NCBI RefSeq assembly: GCF_016019935.1
Contig: NZ_JAECMT010000003.1
Coordinates: forward strand, 124,122 to 188,121
Source: Paenibacillus sp. GSMTC-2017
Lineage (GTDB): Bacteria > Bacillota > Bacilli > Paenibacillales > Paenibacillaceae
DNA length: 64,000 bases
Direction of reading: 5' to 3'
Position 1 is the first letter of the stretch; each line of letters begins with the position of its first letter. The position numbers and the translations under genes were made by a program. The notes beneath the pieces are model-generated. The model saw only the letters and a program-made list of their open reading frames with translations. It had not been told where the DNA came from and did no database searches. Below, one piece after another: positions 51,012-58,602 of the stretch.

Positions 51012-52361
51012 ATGGGGGGGGCAATCGATTTACCTGGTCGCAGTGAAGCATTCATACAGATGGAGATAGCGATAAATAATGCGCGTGTGTCTGGTAGACG
51101 ATTGCTGGTAGCTCTGTTGGATATTGATCGGTTTTATTGTATCAATGAAACGAAAGGAACAGATTTCGGTAACTATGCACTAAATATTATATATAAGAGA
51201 CTAACAGATGCGGAATCAGCAATTTCAAAAATATGTTCACATACGGTATGTAGATTTGGAGGCAACGCCTTCCTGGTCATTGTAGAAGTAGAACAAGAAG
51301 AGTTGAACGATTGGAAGATGGTTGAAGCGATAAAATACGCTGTAACGCAACCAATTGATGATGATGGCACGGAGCTTTATTTAACAGCTAGTATTGGTGC
51401 GAGTTTATTTCCACAAGACGGACATACAAGTGAACTACTCATATGTCATACAGAGTCGGCACTCCACCAATCTAAGGGACAGGGTGGCAATCAAGTGTTA
51501 TTTTACAACGCAGAAGATACAGAGCGGATGAACAGACGGACAACAATTGAAGCGGCTCTAAGGCCAGCGCTATTTCTTCGACAATTCCATCTTAGTTATC
51601 AGCCTATTTATCGATTATCAGATGGCCGATTAAGGGGATATGAAGCTTTGATCCGTTGGAATCACCCGGAGCTTGGAGCAATTACACCGAATGAATTTAT
51701 ACCAATAGCTGAACAAAACGGATTGATTATACCGATTGGCGAATGGGTACTTCGGGAAGCTTGCAAGATGCTTGCTGGGATAACGAAGTATAGCTTAAGT
51801 GAAATGACTATGTCCATAAATATCTCTCCAATTCAACTTATGGATCCATCATTTACACACACAGTATTAAACGTAATTAAGGAAAAAGGTTTGCAACCTT
51901 ACTCTATTGAGCTAGAAATTACCGAGAATATATTGAGTTACTCCTCAGAAACATCAATTTCCACGTTAAGTCGGTTGCGAGCAGAGGGCATCCGTATATC
52001 ATTAGATGATTTCGGAACAGGTTACTCTTCATTCAGCAACTTAAAGCAACTACCAATCCACTGTTTAAAAATCGATAAATCATTTATAAAAAAAATGGAT
52101 CTTCATAGTGCAGATAGACATATTGTTGAAGCTATTATTGGACTTGTGCAGAAGCTTGGTTTGGAAGTCATAGCTGAAGGTGTGGAATATGAAGAGCAGT
52201 ATCATCTACTACGTGAGTGGGGCTGTAACTATGTACAAGGGTATCTTCTAGGCAAGCCATGGGAGCCGACATTAATCGATATGACGATGTTGCGCAACAA
52301 TAATAAGTCGCAAAGCATACAAACATCTGAGGATGAAATGGCTCTTAAAGCGATTAAATGA
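51012..52361 (+). CDS. Cyclic-di-GMP phosphodiesterase with degenerate GGDEF domain
   Basis: A 449-residue soluble protein without membrane helices. The GGDEF domain has decayed: the active-site motif reads FGGNAF instead of GGDEF, so cyclase activity is unlikely; such domains can act as GTP sensors. The EAL domain has YEALIRWNHPE, the conserved Asn of SINISPIQL, ELEITEN, DDFGTGYSSF, KIDKSFI and AEGVE, so hydrolysis of cyclic di-GMP should be possible. ATG 51012 has AGGAAGGGG upstream. A putative site for the OmpR-type regulator lies in front. Confidence 0.88.
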   Translation: MGGAIDLPGRSEAFIQMEIAINNARVSGRRLLVALLDIDRFYCINETKGTDFGNYALNIIYKRLTDAESAISKICSHTVCRFGGNAFLVIVEVEQEELNDWKMVEAIKYAVTQPIDDDGTELYLTASIGASLFPQDGHTSELLICHTESALHQSKGQGGNQVLFYNAEDTERMNRRTTIEAALRPALFLRQFHLSYQPIYRLSDGRLRGYEALIRWNHPELGAITPNEFIPIAEQNGLIIPIGEWVLREACKMLAGITKYSLSEMTMSINISPIQLMDPSFTHTVLNVIKEKGLQPYSIELEITENILSYSSETSISTLSRLRAEGIRISLDDFGTGYSSFSNLKQLPIHCLKIDKSFIKKMDLHSADRHIVEAIIGLVQKLGLEVIAEGVEYEEQYHLLREWGCNYVQGYLLGKPWEPTLIDMTMLRNNNKSQSIQTSEDEMALKAIK

Positions 52362-52380
52362 GGATGATTGTTAGAACAAG

Positions 52381-52420
52381 AAAAGACCCGCTGGAGGCTG
52401 TTAGCCGAGCGGGTCTTTTC
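52381..52420 (+). terminator. Terminator after the EAL gene
   Basis: AAAAGACCCGCT (52381-52392) and AGCGGGTCTTTT (52408-52419) form a perfect 12-bp stem ending in T residues. Confidence 0.85.
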
Positions 52421-52455
52421 TAATGACTAAAGTTGTTGTTTCCACTAGTTAGCAG

Positions 52456-52674
52456 TTAACTAACTTCTAAATAGAGCTTAGTACCATCATTGTATTGGAA
52501 TATCGCAACATCGCGGACCATTTCAACAGACTTAATACGTCTCCATTTTTTCCTAAAGTCAAAATCCAGTTCCATCTCGTACAATTTATGATGAAGCAGT
52601 TCTACAGATGCTGATTGTTCGGTTGGGTAATAGACAGGAACGGAACGATTTTTGAAGTTAATGACTCGCATCAT
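52456..52674 (-). CDS. Small conserved-looking protein of unknown function
   Basis: A 72-residue acidic-to-neutral protein, MMRVINFKNRSVPVYYP at the start and IFQYNDGTKLYLEV at the end. No known domain is recognised. GAGGTG lies 9 bases before the ATG at 52674, which supports it as real; ATG 52686 is too close to that site. It is a single gene pointing leftward between two other operons. Confidence 0.6.
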   Translation of the reverse strand: MMRVINFKNRSVPVYYPTEQSASVELLHHKLYEMELDFDFRKKWRRIKSVEMVRDVAIFQYNDGTKLYLEVS

Positions 52675-52793
52675 TGTACCATGCACCTCTGATTCGTGTT
52701 TTTCCCATTCTACCTTGAACAGTTTAGCCTCTTATGAAACTGTCGTCAGATAAATGTTTACTTTGCTAATACATTTCTAACAAAGGCGAAATA

Positions 52794-53225
52794 CTAGGAA
52801 CTGCTGTACTTCCATTTTTTCTTATAGTATCCATGGCCATAGTTATGATTTGGGTTTGGCGGTGGATAATGTGGTGGTTGATTCGGATAAGGCGGCTGTT
52901 GGTTAGGGTAAGGCGGTTGACCTTGATATTGTCCATTTTGATTCGGATAAGGTGGTTGACCAGGATATTGCCCATTTTGATTCGGATATGGCGGTTGGCC
53001 GTTGAATTGCCCGTTTTGATTCGGGTAAGGCGGTTGACCAGGATATTGGCCATTCTGATTCGGGTATGGTGGCTGTCCCGGATGTTGCCCATGTTGGTTC
53101 GGATATGGCGGACGCTGTTGATATTGCGGCGGGTAGTACCCTTTTTTCTTAAAATCGCTGCTGCTGAAATGTTGGTGCCCATATTGTTGACGTCCAACTA
53201 GTGAGTTCAATATACGTTTTAACAT
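52794..53225 (-). CDS. Pro/Gln/Tyr-rich repeat protein, possibly a spore or surface protein
   Basis: A 143-residue low-complexity protein. After a basic 35-residue start (MLKRILNSLVGRQQYG) come five tandem 13-residue units of the type QPPYPNQNGQYPG (residues 38-102), a partial sixth unit, and a basic, aromatic tail ending KKKWKYSSS. No signal peptide or helix is seen. The composition resembles spore-coat or cell-surface matrix proteins of Bacillales, but function is not known. AGGAGG precedes ATG. The other open frames across these repeats are mirror products of the repeats. A Ser/Thr kinase gene is divergent from it. Confidence 0.7.
   Translation of the reverse strand: MLKRILNSLVGRQQYGHQHFSSSDFKKKGYYPPQYQQRPPYPNQHGQHPGQPPYPNQNGQYPGQPPYPNQNGQFNGQPPYPNQNGQYPGQPPYPNQNGQYQGQPPYPNQQPPYPNQPPHYPPPNPNHNYGHGYYKKKWKYSSS
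52920..53114 (-). repeat. Five 39-bp coding tandem repeats
   Basis: Five in-frame units of 39 bp coding for 13 residues each, inside the Pro/Gln/Tyr-rich gene. Units differ by a few bases. A shortened sixth unit follows to about 52899. Confidence 0.85.
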
Positions 53226-53376
53226 ATCTAGACCTCCTTCAAATAGTGGTGAAGTAAATGAATAGCGTTGACTATGTATACGTATGTTTGAGAATAAGGT
53301 TTCTGATTAAGAAGTCTAGTAGGCTGCTCGACATCTTCGTTAGCACGCGATAAGCTAAGGCTAGGAGATGATTGGT

Positions 53377-54237
53377 ATGTGGAGAAAGTTTATGCATAAA
53401 TGTGCTCAAGTTATAGAGAACTGGCGCGATTATCCACTTGAGCAAGGTGCGATCTGGGCGAAACGATATCGCATTGACCATATGCTTGGTATGGGCAGTT
53501 ATGGGCAAGCATATACATGCACAGACATAATTACTAATAAAGTTGTTCTATTGAAGCGAAATAAACCTAGTAAAGGAAATCTTGGCATAGAATTACTTCG
53601 ACGTGAGAGCAGCATCATGCAATCGCTGAGTCATCCTCAAATTCCGAAATGGTTAAACTATAGCAAGCGCTGGCAAGATGAAGCACTTATTATGGAATAT
53701 GTGGAAGGTTATAACCTAGAGTTTTCCATTTATGAGTTAGAGCAAAGCTACTCGGAACGCGATGCCTTGCTTATGATTCAAGCATTATTGAAGCCGTTAG
53801 TCTATTTGCATAATGAAGGCTTTGTACATCGGGATGTACGGATTCCAAATGTTTTGATACGGGAAGGTACGTTCTATTTAATTGATTTTGGGTTATCTTG
53901 TGGTGTTGGTGAACAGCTTTCGGAAAAACTACGTCATGCACTTGGAGAACAGAGTGGCCCTCCGAGCGACAGTGCTGGCGTTATAAAAAAGAAAATGAGA
54001 AGCCCTAACCCAGCAAGTGATTGGTTTGGACTTGGACATTTGTTTTTATTCGTCATGTATGCGGGATACGACCATCCTGAAGGTGAAGAAGAAAAAAGCT
54101 GGGAAGAGGAGCTCCAGTTGCATCCGGAGGTGAGGTCTTTCGTAAGTAAACTTTTAAACGACGGCAGTGCTTGGTCTCATACGAAACAATGCGAGAATGA
54201 GCTCGAAGAGCTACTTACTAAGTTGAAGGTAGAATAA
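53377..54237 (+). CDS. Eukaryotic-type Ser/Thr protein kinase
   Basis: A 286-residue soluble kinase. The Gly loop is MLGMGSYGQAY, the ATP lysine is in VVLLKRNK, the catalytic loop is FVHRDVRIPNVLI and the metal loop YLIDFGLS. All catalytic residues are present. It has no membrane helix or sensor (PASTA) domain, unlike PrkC. Start ATG 53377 has AGGAG 9 bases upstream; ATG 53368 overlaps that site. It is divergent from the repeat protein gene. The substrate is unknown. Confidence 0.87.
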   Translation: MWRKFMHKCAQVIENWRDYPLEQGAIWAKRYRIDHMLGMGSYGQAYTCTDIITNKVVLLKRNKPSKGNLGIELLRRESSIMQSLSHPQIPKWLNYSKRWQDEALIMEYVEGYNLEFSIYELEQSYSERDALLMIQALLKPLVYLHNEGFVHRDVRIPNVLIREGTFYLIDFGLSCGVGEQLSEKLRHALGEQSGPPSDSAGVIKKKMRSPNPASDWFGLGHLFLFVMYAGYDHPEGEEEKSWEEELQLHPEVRSFVSKLLNDGSAWSHTKQCENELEELLTKLKVE

Positions 54238-54246
54238 CAGACCAGC

Positions 54247-54283
54247 GAAGACCTCTTAAAGGTAGTGTTAAGAAGAGGTCTTC
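54247..54283. terminator. Hairpin terminator between the kinase and catalase genes
   Basis: GAAGACCTCTT (54247-54257) and AAGAGGTCTTC (54273-54283), a perfect 11-bp stem between two convergent genes. T residues are few. Confidence 0.65.
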
Positions 54284-54321
54284 ACCGTTTCGCATAAGCT
54301 AGCTGCTATCAAGTTTGGACT

Positions 54322-55218
54322 TTATAATCCGGCGTTTTTCTTTAATCGACGAGCAATTTCATTGAAGTCCTCATGGGATATACCAGGTGCAAACTCTTCG
54401 GGTAACTCTGCCAGATCAGGCATAGGTGCCCCTTCTGGAGCCCCTTGAATCACTTCAAGCTGGGCACCTGTCTGAGGGTTTTGTCCGTTCCAGATGAGCA
54501 CAACATCTTTGTAGTCTTCCGGACTGAACGTGTAAAGCTTATTGCCAAGCCCCATAGCTTCGAATTTACGGGCAGCTTCGAATTCATTGTTACTCAAGTT
54601 TGGAATGGGTATCATTTTTTTTATATCTACTCCAGTAGCAATCTCCAGAGCCTTCGCATAAGCGAGTACATGAACGCCTCCACGAACGAGAAGATAACCG
54701 ATCATTGCCCGAGCTGTTGGGTGATCGGTCATTTCATACACGCGCATCTTGTGAGTCCGAGCGCCACATTCAAGGAAGAAATTATGAAGAAGGTCTAGCA
54801 CTAGATTACCGCTGCTAAATACATTATCGCCGCTCCAAGCTCTTCCCATGGAATCTCCGGGGAGGGAGGTTTGCCCGGTAGCAATATAGAAATAGCTGTT
54901 GCGTTTGTTCACACCTTCTTTGAGCGGAGCAGAATCTGGATCGCCAGGGTTTGTTCCGCCAGTAAGCACCATATTGATGGCAGTAGATACTAGCTCAACG
55001 TGACCTATCTCCTCGGCAGTGATGCTAGAGACGAGATCGTAGAAAGGTTTTAGCTTCTGCTTGCCGCGGAAATTAAAGGATTGGTACAAATAATTGTTTA
55101 GTGTGGACATTTCACCAAACTTTCCACCCAAAAGTTCTTGCAACGCCGCAGCTGCATTAGAGTCAGAGTAAGGAGAAGGGGGCAATTCGATTTGCAGTCG
55201 ATTATGCCTTTGGAACAT
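54322..55218 (-). CDS. Manganese catalase
   Basis: A 298-residue ferritin-like dimanganese catalase that breaks hydrogen peroxide into water and oxygen. Metal ligands are in the helices around GGKFGEMSTLNNY, TAEEIGHVELV and FLECGARTHKMRVYEM. YdbD of B. subtilis is of this kind; family members are often found in spores. I place the start at ATG 55218, with AAAGAGGTG 9 bases upstream; a GTG at 55230 lies inside that site. A 101-codon gene lies just upstream, 54 bases away, and is probably in the same operon. Confidence 0.87.
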   Translation of the reverse strand: MFQRHNRLQIELPPSPYSDSNAAAALQELLGGKFGEMSTLNNYLYQSFNFRGKQKLKPFYDLVSSITAEEIGHVELVSTAINMVLTGGTNPGDPDSAPLKEGVNKRNSYFYIATGQTSLPGDSMGRAWSGDNVFSSGNLVLDLLHNFFLECGARTHKMRVYEMTDHPTARAMIGYLLVRGGVHVLAYAKALEIATGVDIKKMIPIPNLSNNEFEAARKFEAMGLGNKLYTFSPEDYKDVVLIWNGQNPQTGAQLEVIQGAPEGAPMPDLAELPEEFAPGISHEDFNEIARRLKKNAGL

Positions 55219-55272
55219 ATGGGATGTCACCTCTTTCCTAATAGATGGCTTCTTATATATAAGTAACGTTCA

Positions 55273-55578
55273 CTATGTATACAGCAAAGTAATTACTAGC
55301 AATTCGTAGAGTACTAGTGGCAGTATGACGTTGTATGGATTTACAAATGATCGTGGGTCCTGCATCATAATTTGCAAATATAAGATGCTACGGTCTACAT
55401 GAAGAATCATACCTTCATAGATATGGCCGTCGAGCGTTTGCACACGTACATGTTTATGCATATGGCTACCGCAATGCTTAAGCATACGGTCGCGAACTTC
55501 CTGTACCGTAGCTATATGCTGGTCATTAGCTTCATATATAATTCGTGATTGATTTTCCAGATGTTCAGATAAGGACAC
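55273..55578 (-). CDS. Small unknown protein upstream of the manganese catalase
   Basis: A 101-residue protein starting at GTG 55578 with GGGAGGT 7 bases upstream. The centre, HVRVQTLDGHIYEGMILHVD, looks like two strands of an Sm-like or small beta barrel, and the C-terminus (NVILPLVLYELLVITLLY) is hydrophobic. I do not recognise a family. It is likely co-transcribed with the catalase. The frame is open far upstream but without another start signal. Confidence 0.6.
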   Translation of the reverse strand: MSLSEHLENQSRIIYEANDQHIATVQEVRDRMLKHCGSHMHKHVRVQTLDGHIYEGMILHVDRSILYLQIMMQDPRSFVNPYNVILPLVLYELLVITLLYT

Positions 55579-55734
55579 GAGTATTACCTCCCTGTCGCAA
55601 TGGTTATTAATTATAGGTATGCAATGAGAGGTGGCGTCATGCCGTTTGTGGATATTTGGGAAATTTTTGATTCCAAAATGAATCCACCATACTATATTTT
55701 TTATATCTATATAAAGATAGAAATATATGATAGA

Positions 55735-55763
55735 GCCGTCGATAATCATCGACGGCTTTTTTT
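55735..55763 (+). terminator. Orphan + strand terminator
   Basis: GCCGTCGAT (55735-55743), AATC, ATCGACGGC (55748-55756), then seven T residues. No convincing + strand gene lies before it; a frame starting at ATG 55639 with GAGGTG upstream runs through the hairpin. Confidence 0.8.
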
Positions 55764-55829
55764 GTTTTATTTCACACTATCACATTATACGACAAGGATT
55801 GCGCGTATCATTTCGGATGAAAAACCTCG

Positions 55830-55848
55830 TATGTAAACAGTTTACATA
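55830..55848. promoter_or_regulatory. Perfect palindromic operator candidate
   Basis: TATGTAAAC-A-GTTTACATA, perfect over 19 bases with a single central base. A half-site with ATGTAAACAG lies about 60 bases downstream. Both are in front of the exopolysaccharide operon. Confidence 0.6.
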
Positions 55849-56129
55849 TATTCGTCCAAACGTTCACCGATGATTATCATTTGTAGTGAAAAATGTAAAC
55901 AGAGCGAGCATTTTCATAAAAAAACCATATGTTATCGTTTTCTTTCTTTCTAACCCGATTTTACAGATGAGTTCCGTTGGGATAGTTTTAGTAGACTAAA
56001 ACAATTTATGGTTACGAGGGAAATGAATGCATGAAATGTAATGGTGGTGGAGAGAGAAACCAACTGTGCCTAGCACCATATCTCATGATCGTTTACGAAC
56101 CAGATGTAACCTGAGAGGGGTGTGTTACT

Positions 56130-57479
56130 ATTCAGTACGTTTTGTATTTATCGACAGTCGTATTTCTCGTATTTCAGGCAATTTATACGATTCTTCCGCT
56201 GTTCATTAGTAAGGTGAAAAAACTGGATAGCACGCTAACCGAAAAGTCCTTTTCGGTTCTCGTCCCTGCTTACAACGAAGAATTAACGATCAAGAACTGC
56301 TTGGACGCCATGGATGGCCTTAATTACGGCAACCATGAAATTATTATTGTGAATGATGGATCTCGTGATCGCACCTTCGAGAAGTTGCAGGAGCTTCTGG
56401 AGCTTCGGGTAAACTATCGGAAGCCGAATCAACGCTTGAAATATAAGCGTGTCAGAGGGTTCTATCAATCCAGTCTGTATCCGCATATTTATGTCCTCGA
56501 CAAATTGAATGGCGGTAAGGCTGATTCATTAAATGCGGGCATCGACTTTGCCAGCGCTGAAATCGTAATAACACTAGATGCTGATAGTATGCTAGAGACC
56601 AACTCGCTTAAGTATGTAAATCAATACTTCCACGATCCAAAAGTTATTGCATTAGGTGGAACAGTGAAAATTGTACAAGGCGCTGTTAAGAAAGATGGCG
56701 TAATCAAAGAAACGTTCACTGGCCAAGGAATCGTTAAGAGCCAAATGATCAGCTACATCCACAGTTTTTACGTCCGCAAATTAACACAATCCGCATTTAA
56801 CTCCATCGTCGTCATTTCTGGAGCATTTGGAGCGTTTTACAAGGAGCTTATGTATGAAGTGGAAGGCTTTAGAAGTACTGTCGGTGAAGATATCGATATT
56901 ACACTGAAAATCCATAAATATATTAAGGCCAATAAGCTGAAAAAGCGGCTTGTTTATGCACCTGAGGCGGTATGTTTTACCGAATGTCCTGAGGATATGA
57001 AAAATTTCTACAAGCAACGCATTCGCTGGCAGAAAGCTTTTGTGGATTGCATCATGATCTATTGGTCTAAGTTATCCAAAAGCTTCGGTCTTGGCATAAG
57101 TGTTTTTTTTGCTATTGATGGTTTCATTCTTGGAACATTGACAGCATTTACAACCATCTTTCATCTGATAGATGCAGTATTCTCCGGTACTAATTTGATT
57201 ACAGCTATGCTCCTATTTATTATCACAATGTTAATAAATGCTGTGCAAATCGGTGTTTCTTTCCACTTGTGCAGGAAGTACGGCAGTCACTTTTCGGCTT
57301 GGGATTATGCAAAAATGTTTGTATTTAGCCAAGCAGAACTGTTTACGTATCGACTTGTTCTTCTTTATATCAATATTGTTGGCACATTTAAATATTTTGA
57401 CAACGACAATGGCTGGGGCTTTGTAGAACGTAAAGGTGTTGCTTCAATTAGCCAAAACGTAGCAGCCGGCTCAAGATAA
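56130..57479 (+). CDS. Family 2 glycosyltransferase, exopolysaccharide synthase (PgaC/IcaA-like)
   Basis: A membrane synthase of about 449 residues that polymerises and extrudes a beta-linked polysaccharide such as poly-N-acetylglucosamine. One N-terminal helix, then a GT-A domain with the nucleotide-sugar Asp in IIIVNDGSRD, DAD in ITLDADSM, the catalytic Asp in VGEDIDITLK, and QRIRW for the acceptor. Four to five C-terminal helices follow. The start is unusual: TTG 56142 is 21 bases from the only ribosome site (GAGAGGGG, 56113-56120). ATT 56130, in frame and 9 bases from it, fits better, but ATT starts are rare. It leads an operon with an acyltransferase and a GH18 enzyme. Confidence 0.85.
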   Translation: MQYVLYLSTVVFLVFQAIYTILPLFISKVKKLDSTLTEKSFSVLVPAYNEELTIKNCLDAMDGLNYGNHEIIIVNDGSRDRTFEKLQELLELRVNYRKPNQRLKYKRVRGFYQSSLYPHIYVLDKLNGGKADSLNAGIDFASAEIVITLDADSMLETNSLKYVNQYFHDPKVIALGGTVKIVQGAVKKDGVIKETFTGQGIVKSQMISYIHSFYVRKLTQSAFNSIVVISGAFGAFYKELMYEVEGFRSTVGEDIDITLKIHKYIKANKLKKRLVYAPEAVCFTECPEDMKNFYKQRIRWQKAFVDCIMIYWSKLSKSFGLGISVFFAIDGFILGTLTAFTTIFHLIDAVFSGTNLITAMLLFIITMLINAVQIGVSFHLCRKYGSHFSAWDYAKMFVFSQAELFTYRLVLLYINIVGTFKYFDNDNGWGFVERKGVASISQNVAAGSR

Positions 57480-57497
57480 TAAGATAGGAGGCATATG

Positions 57498-58598
57498 ATG
57501 AGCAACGCTGTTGCTAGCAGAAGGATTATATATATTGATATATTACGAATACTCTCCATCGTAGCCGTTATCGTACTTCATATAACAGCACCGCTACTTA
57601 CACGCACGAATGATTTTTCAACAACATCATGGTGGATTGGCAATGTACTTAACTCTGTTTGCAGATTCGCTGTTCCCGTTTTCTTTATGATTAGTGGTGC
57701 GATGATTTTGCGAACAGAAGTGAAGTCTATAGCAGAGTTTTATAAAAAGAGGATTTTGCCGTTACTAGTTCCTTTAGTTGCGTGGTCGCTTATTTACGGA
57801 TTGTATTTTCAATACGTTATTCTCAAAAGCAAACTCGGCGCATGGGAATTCATCTTGGATTTTGGTTATAAACTACTCACGGACCGGAATTACGTCCACC
57901 TTTGGTTCTTATATTCTATTATTGCGATCTACATGACAGTCCCACTTATTAGTAAGTTCGTAAAATCGTGCAGTGAAAAGGATTTGCGATACTATATACT
58001 CCTCTGGTTTCTAGTGAGTGTTGTATATCAATTCGCTTCCCAGATAAAGTTCCGTTTGACTGAGCAGTATCTCGACTTTCCTAGCTTTAATATCCCTTTT
58101 TTCGAAGAGTATCTCGGTTATTTTATATTAGGTTATTATTTATTTCATTTCGAGCTGACACCAAAGTTTAAGCATGTACTATTTAATATTGGTATTGCAT
58201 CTTTTTTCCTAACGCCCGTATTAACATACTTTGTTTCCATGCAAAAAGGTACGTTAGATGAGCTGTTCTATGGCAACTATTCGATTACGAGCTTGTTAAC
58301 GGCGGTAGCTCTGTTCCTTTACTTTAAGGATAAGGACGCCAGTATAAGCAGACGAACAAATGATAAAATCAAAATTATTATTAGAGCAGTTTCAGCAGCT
58401 AGTTTCAGTATTTATTTGATCCATTTGCTTATCGAAATGTTTGTAGCTAAAGAGATTCAAGTAGATGCTTCATTTCTACAAACGACAGTAAGCCTGCTCT
58501 ATAATGTGACTACTGTATTTCTAATAAGTTTCGTCATCGTTAAAGTGCTTAATTTAAACCGCTGGGTAACACAATTGTTATTTGGTGGAAGGGGGTAA
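57498..58598 (+). CDS. Membrane acyltransferase family 3 (IcaC/OatA-like)
   Basis: A 366-residue integral membrane protein with about ten helices. YIDILRILSIVAVIVLHITAP is the typical start with the conserved His of acyltransferase-3 enzymes; RFAVPVFFMISGAMIL and HLWFLYSIIAIYM are further family motifs. It probably adds acetyl or succinyl groups to the polysaccharide made by the preceding gene. GGAGG precedes two ATGs; I use the second. It lies 18 bases after the synthase. Confidence 0.87.
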   Translation: MSNAVASRRIIYIDILRILSIVAVIVLHITAPLLTRTNDFSTTSWWIGNVLNSVCRFAVPVFFMISGAMILRTEVKSIAEFYKKRILPLLVPLVAWSLIYGLYFQYVILKSKLGAWEFILDFGYKLLTDRNYVHLWFLYSIIAIYMTVPLISKFVKSCSEKDLRYYILLWFLVSVVYQFASQIKFRLTEQYLDFPSFNIPFFEEYLGYFILGYYLFHFELTPKFKHVLFNIGIASFFLTPVLTYFVSMQKGTLDELFYGNYSITSLLTAVALFLYFKDKDASISRRTNDKIKIIIRAVSAASFSIYLIHLLIEMFVAKEIQVDASFLQTTVSLLYNVTTVFLISFVIVKVLNLNRWVTQLLFGGRG

Positions 58599-58602
58599 AA
58601 GT

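Larger units (their letters stand above)
55579..56129. other. 551-bp control region before the exopolysaccharide operon
   Basis: Contains, from the left, the start region of the leftward 101-residue gene, a + strand terminator at 55735-55763 without an obvious gene in front of it, a perfect palindrome at 55830-55848, a related half-site ATGTAAACAG near 55893, and a leader of about 150 bases before the glycosyltransferase. The leader can fold (ATGGTG pairing with CACCAT, about 56041-56085), but I recognise no known riboswitch. Confidence 0.5.

Noticed and set aside
52766..53201. Long frames on both strands across the Pro/Gln/Tyr repeats
   Set aside because: They are by-products of the 39-bp repeats, which keep all frames free of stops. 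Only the frame with AGGAGG and balanced codon use is kept.
55639..55836. + strand frame with GAGGTG before ATG 55639
   Set aside because: It runs through a strong terminator and has no recognisable protein features. Reported only as a possible small transcript.
56000..56129. Possible riboswitch in the exopolysaccharide leader
   Set aside because: The leader can fold, and cyclic di-GMP control would make sense, but I do not see the conserved elements of GEMM or the second cyclic-di-GMP class.
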